In this document: one piece after another, positions 62,309 to 64,000 of the stretch | How the letters are laid out: every line of letters starts with the position of its first letter | How positions within the stretch are numbered: position 1 is the first letter of the stretch | Origin: Enteractinococcus fodinae | Lineage (GTDB): Bacteria; Actinomycetota; Actinomycetes; Actinomycetales; Micrococcaceae | DNA: 64,000 nt | Assembly (NCBI RefSeq): GCF_031458395.1 | Contig: NZ_JAVDYJ010000001.1 | Location: forward strand, 558,001-622,000 | Direction: 5' to 3' | Position numbers and translations under genes: made by a program | Notes under the pieces: model-generated | What the model saw: the letters and a program-made list of their open reading frames with translations, nothing else | Told to the model about the DNA's origin: nothing | The model's database searches: none

Positions 62309-63153
62309 GCCCGCTTCGCGGCCTTCTGCCAGGCCTTGCGCCGGAAGTACTCGGTCGAAGCCGGCAGCCAAGCATACACAATCCCGACGATGCCCAGAAT
62401 CACTGATGCTACGGAGAAGACAGCGGCTAACGGTGACACGAATGTGAAAGAAAACAGCGAGAAGACCGCGAAGATGGTGCCGATGATCCGCATCGAACGC
62501 CAACCATGGCGAATGCCGAGCGCCACGAGAATGTAGGCAACCAAGAAGATGACCGCTTGGGCAATCATCGAAGCCGTCATCATCGGTGAGTTGAGGTAGG
62601 CCGAGATGCTGTCGACGGGCAGCTCTGCCATCATTGGGCCGATCATATCGTCGAGCATCTGCATCTCTTGCTCACTCATGCCACGGTTTGGCAGGGAGAG
62701 CACGATCAACTGGGTGATGAGGTACGAGATGCCGGCAGCAATAATGGACCAAAACGCGAGATTGACGGTTTTGGGCCGTTCCGGTTCCTTGGCCATATCG
62801 GGATGCAGCTGCGGTCCACCAAATGGCTGCTGGCCATACGGTGCGCCGCCAGGTTGCTGATACCCAGGCTGCTGGTAGCCTGGCTGCTGGTATCCGGGCT
62901 GCTGCGAATATCCGGGGGATTGATAGCCGGGTTGTTGGAAACCGGGCTGCTGATAACCGGGCTGTTGGCCACCTTGTGGCCCGTATTCCGAGGATGCTTG
63001 CTGACCCTGTACTCCCTGTGGGCCGTATTCGGAAGCTGCCGAACTCCCGGACTGGGCTTGCGATTGCTGCAACTTTTGTTGATACTCGGCGAGCTCGTCG
63101 CCGGTGAGTCGAACCCCATAATCGGGATTGTCCTTAGAATGTTTTTCGTTCAT
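62284..63153 (-). CDS. Membrane protein with Gln/Pro/Gly/Tyr repeats
   Basis: A 289-residue protein. The N-terminal ~115 residues are cytosolic and low-complexity, with tandem QQPGYQQPGF-type pentamers and two near-copies of SEYGPQG. The C-terminal half has four membrane helices (for example LAFWSIIAAGISYLITQLIVL and AQAVIFLVAYILVALGI). Such an arrangement occurs in actinobacterial DUF4190-like proteins. The ATG at 63153 has a GGAAAGG site. The function is unknown. Confidence 0.8.
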   Translation of the reverse strand: MNEKHSKDNPDYGVRLTGDELAEYQQKLQQSQAQSGSSAASEYGPQGVQGQQASSEYGPQGGQQPGYQQPGFQQPGYQSPGYSQQPGYQQPGYQQPGYQQPGGAPYGQQPFGGPQLHPDMAKEPERPKTVNLAFWSIIAAGISYLITQLIVLSLPNRGMSEQEMQMLDDMIGPMMAELPVDSISAYLNSPMMTASMIAQAVIFLVAYILVALGIRHGWRSMRIIGTIFAVFSLFSFTFVSPLAAVFSVASVILGIVGIVYAWLPASTEYFRRKAWQKAAKRAYPDVPSR

Positions 63154-63308
63154 GACAAGCCTTTCCGAAACAACTTTGCTCCTATCCTAACGAGTCAGTG
63201 CTGGTGCGCATGACAGCGGGCAGCAAAATTCTTACCCGGTAGCTTAAGCAGCCCACTGCAGCCAGCTCTGGACAAAACGGACATGAACTCTATGCAAAAA
63301 TGAGCTGT

Positions 63309-63953
63309 ATGACTGTTAGCGTGCATTTGGTTCGTCACGGCGAAGTGTTCAACCCCGATAAAGTGCTCTACGGCCGGCTCCCCGGCTTCGGGTTGTCGAC
63401 GCTCGGCCACCAAATGGCCCAAGAATTAGCCGACGGCTGGGAAACCACGCCACAGATTTTAGTATCCTCCCCACTGCAACGCGCGCAAGAAACCATTGCA
63501 CCCCTGGCCCAAAAATTCGCCATGGACATCAGAACCGATGATCGCGTACTGGAAGCCGACAACAGTTTCCAGGGGTTATCCGATATGCGGCGCCAACTGC
63601 GCAACCCGAAACTTTGGCCGCTGGTCCTTAACCCTTTCCGGCCGTCTTGGGGCGAGCCCTACTTCCAACAGGCCGATCGGATGGCCAAAGCTATTCAAGA
63701 GGTGCGAGACGAGCTGATGCTCACCCACGGACCGGGTGCTTCGGCAGTGGTGGTCTCTCATCAGCTGCCCATCTGGGTGACTCGCTTATCCGCAGAAGGC
63801 AAGCAATTGGCCCACGATCCGCGACGCAGACAGTGTTCGCTCGCTTCGGTCACCAGCTTTGAATTTGCCCCTGGCCAGCGCATCCCGACCGTGTCCTATA
63901 GCGAGCCTGTAGAGCACCTCAGCCAACACGCAGCAGCCCTACCAGGCGCCTAA
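63309..63953 (+). CDS. Histidine phosphatase family protein
   Basis: A phosphoglycerate mutase-like phosphatase of 214 residues. The catalytic RHG is in HLVRHGEVFNP (His10), with VSSPLQRAQET and the second histidine in VVVSHQLPIW. The ATG at 63309 is preferred over ATG 63300, which adds three residues; neither has a strong ribosome binding site. In related genomes it precedes cytochrome c biogenesis genes, but the window ends here and bases 63954-64000 contain nothing I can identify. Confidence 0.88.
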   Translation: MTVSVHLVRHGEVFNPDKVLYGRLPGFGLSTLGHQMAQELADGWETTPQILVSSPLQRAQETIAPLAQKFAMDIRTDDRVLEADNSFQGLSDMRRQLRNPKLWPLVLNPFRPSWGEPYFQQADRMAKAIQEVRDELMLTHGPGASAVVVSHQLPIWVTRLSAEGKQLAHDPRRRQCSLASVTSFEFAPGQRIPTVSYSEPVEHLSQHAAALPGA

Positions 63954-64000
63954 ACACTCAGGAACTACCCAGTAACCAGAACTAGACTCTTCCGCGGTAT

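Noticed and set aside
62810-63110. Possible CRISPR or intergenic repeat array
   Set aside because: The repeats have no unique spacers and fall in frame in a gene, giving QQPGY peptides.

Overview
The window comes from an actinobacterium, most likely order Micrococcales and plausibly family Micrococcaceae. The basis is moderately high GC, frequent GTG and TTG starts, GGAGG-type ribosome binding sites, an HspR/HAIR heat-shock circuit, a GlxR-type Crp, a DUF3073 protein, a BldC-like small HTH protein and the actinobacterial 'helicase/secretion neighbourhood' Tad locus. I cannot name the genus from the sequence alone. I found no rRNA, tRNA, CRISPR array, prophage or insertion sequence, so this reads as chromosomal core with a few accessory inserts.

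Layout. 1-2.35 kb: the first codons of an MMPL exporter (minus strand, cut by the window edge), a cardiolipin synthase and a small P-loop kinase. 2.4-6.7 kb: dnaK-grpE-dnaJ-hspR, with HAIR operators upstream and a large hairpin between dnaK and grpE. 6.7-15.3 kb: glycerate kinase, TrmB, a DoxX-like membrane protein, a YihY/BrkB protein, a lipoprotein, clpB (with its own HAIR operator) and a septum-formation-domain protein. 15.5-21.7 kb: DUF3073, then an accessory block (Sir2 deacylase, DUF222/HNH protein, acyl-CoA ligase, enoyl-CoA hydratase) that lies between DUF3073 and purM. 21.8-28.8 kb: a purine block, with purF-purM and an SCP-like gene on the minus strand and purD-purC on the plus strand; asparaginase and two small membrane proteins lie among them.

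28.8-54 kb: a long block whose order resembles Mycobacterium tuberculosis Rv3646c-Rv3683. It holds metallophosphoesterase, class A PBP, RidA, Crp, a MarP-like protease, acsA, nth, a Nudix hydrolase, a compact Tad operon, a DEAH helicase facing it, and topA. A methionine/alanine-type NSS transporter with its small subunit, a GNAT protein, and a TrhO/methyltransferase pair are interleaved. 53.5-64 kb: ppx-gppA, sugar isomerase, proC, a phytoene-desaturase-like oxidoreductase, a Ktr/Trk potassium system, AcuC, a BldC-like regulator, a glutaredoxin-like protein, Rex, a Gln/Pro/Tyr-repeat membrane protein and a histidine phosphatase.

How the parts connect. HspR encoded here probably controls dnaK and clpB through three HAIR-like sites. 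The Crp gene is accompanied by two good Crp-type palindromes, one over its own probable -35 region and one just downstream of a candidate acsA promoter. AcsA, Sir2 and AcuC are an enzyme and two kinds of candidate deacylases. The Tad operon looks complete for ATPase, membrane core and pilins but has no prepilin peptidase in the window; next to a helicase, it is the best candidate for an under-described system.
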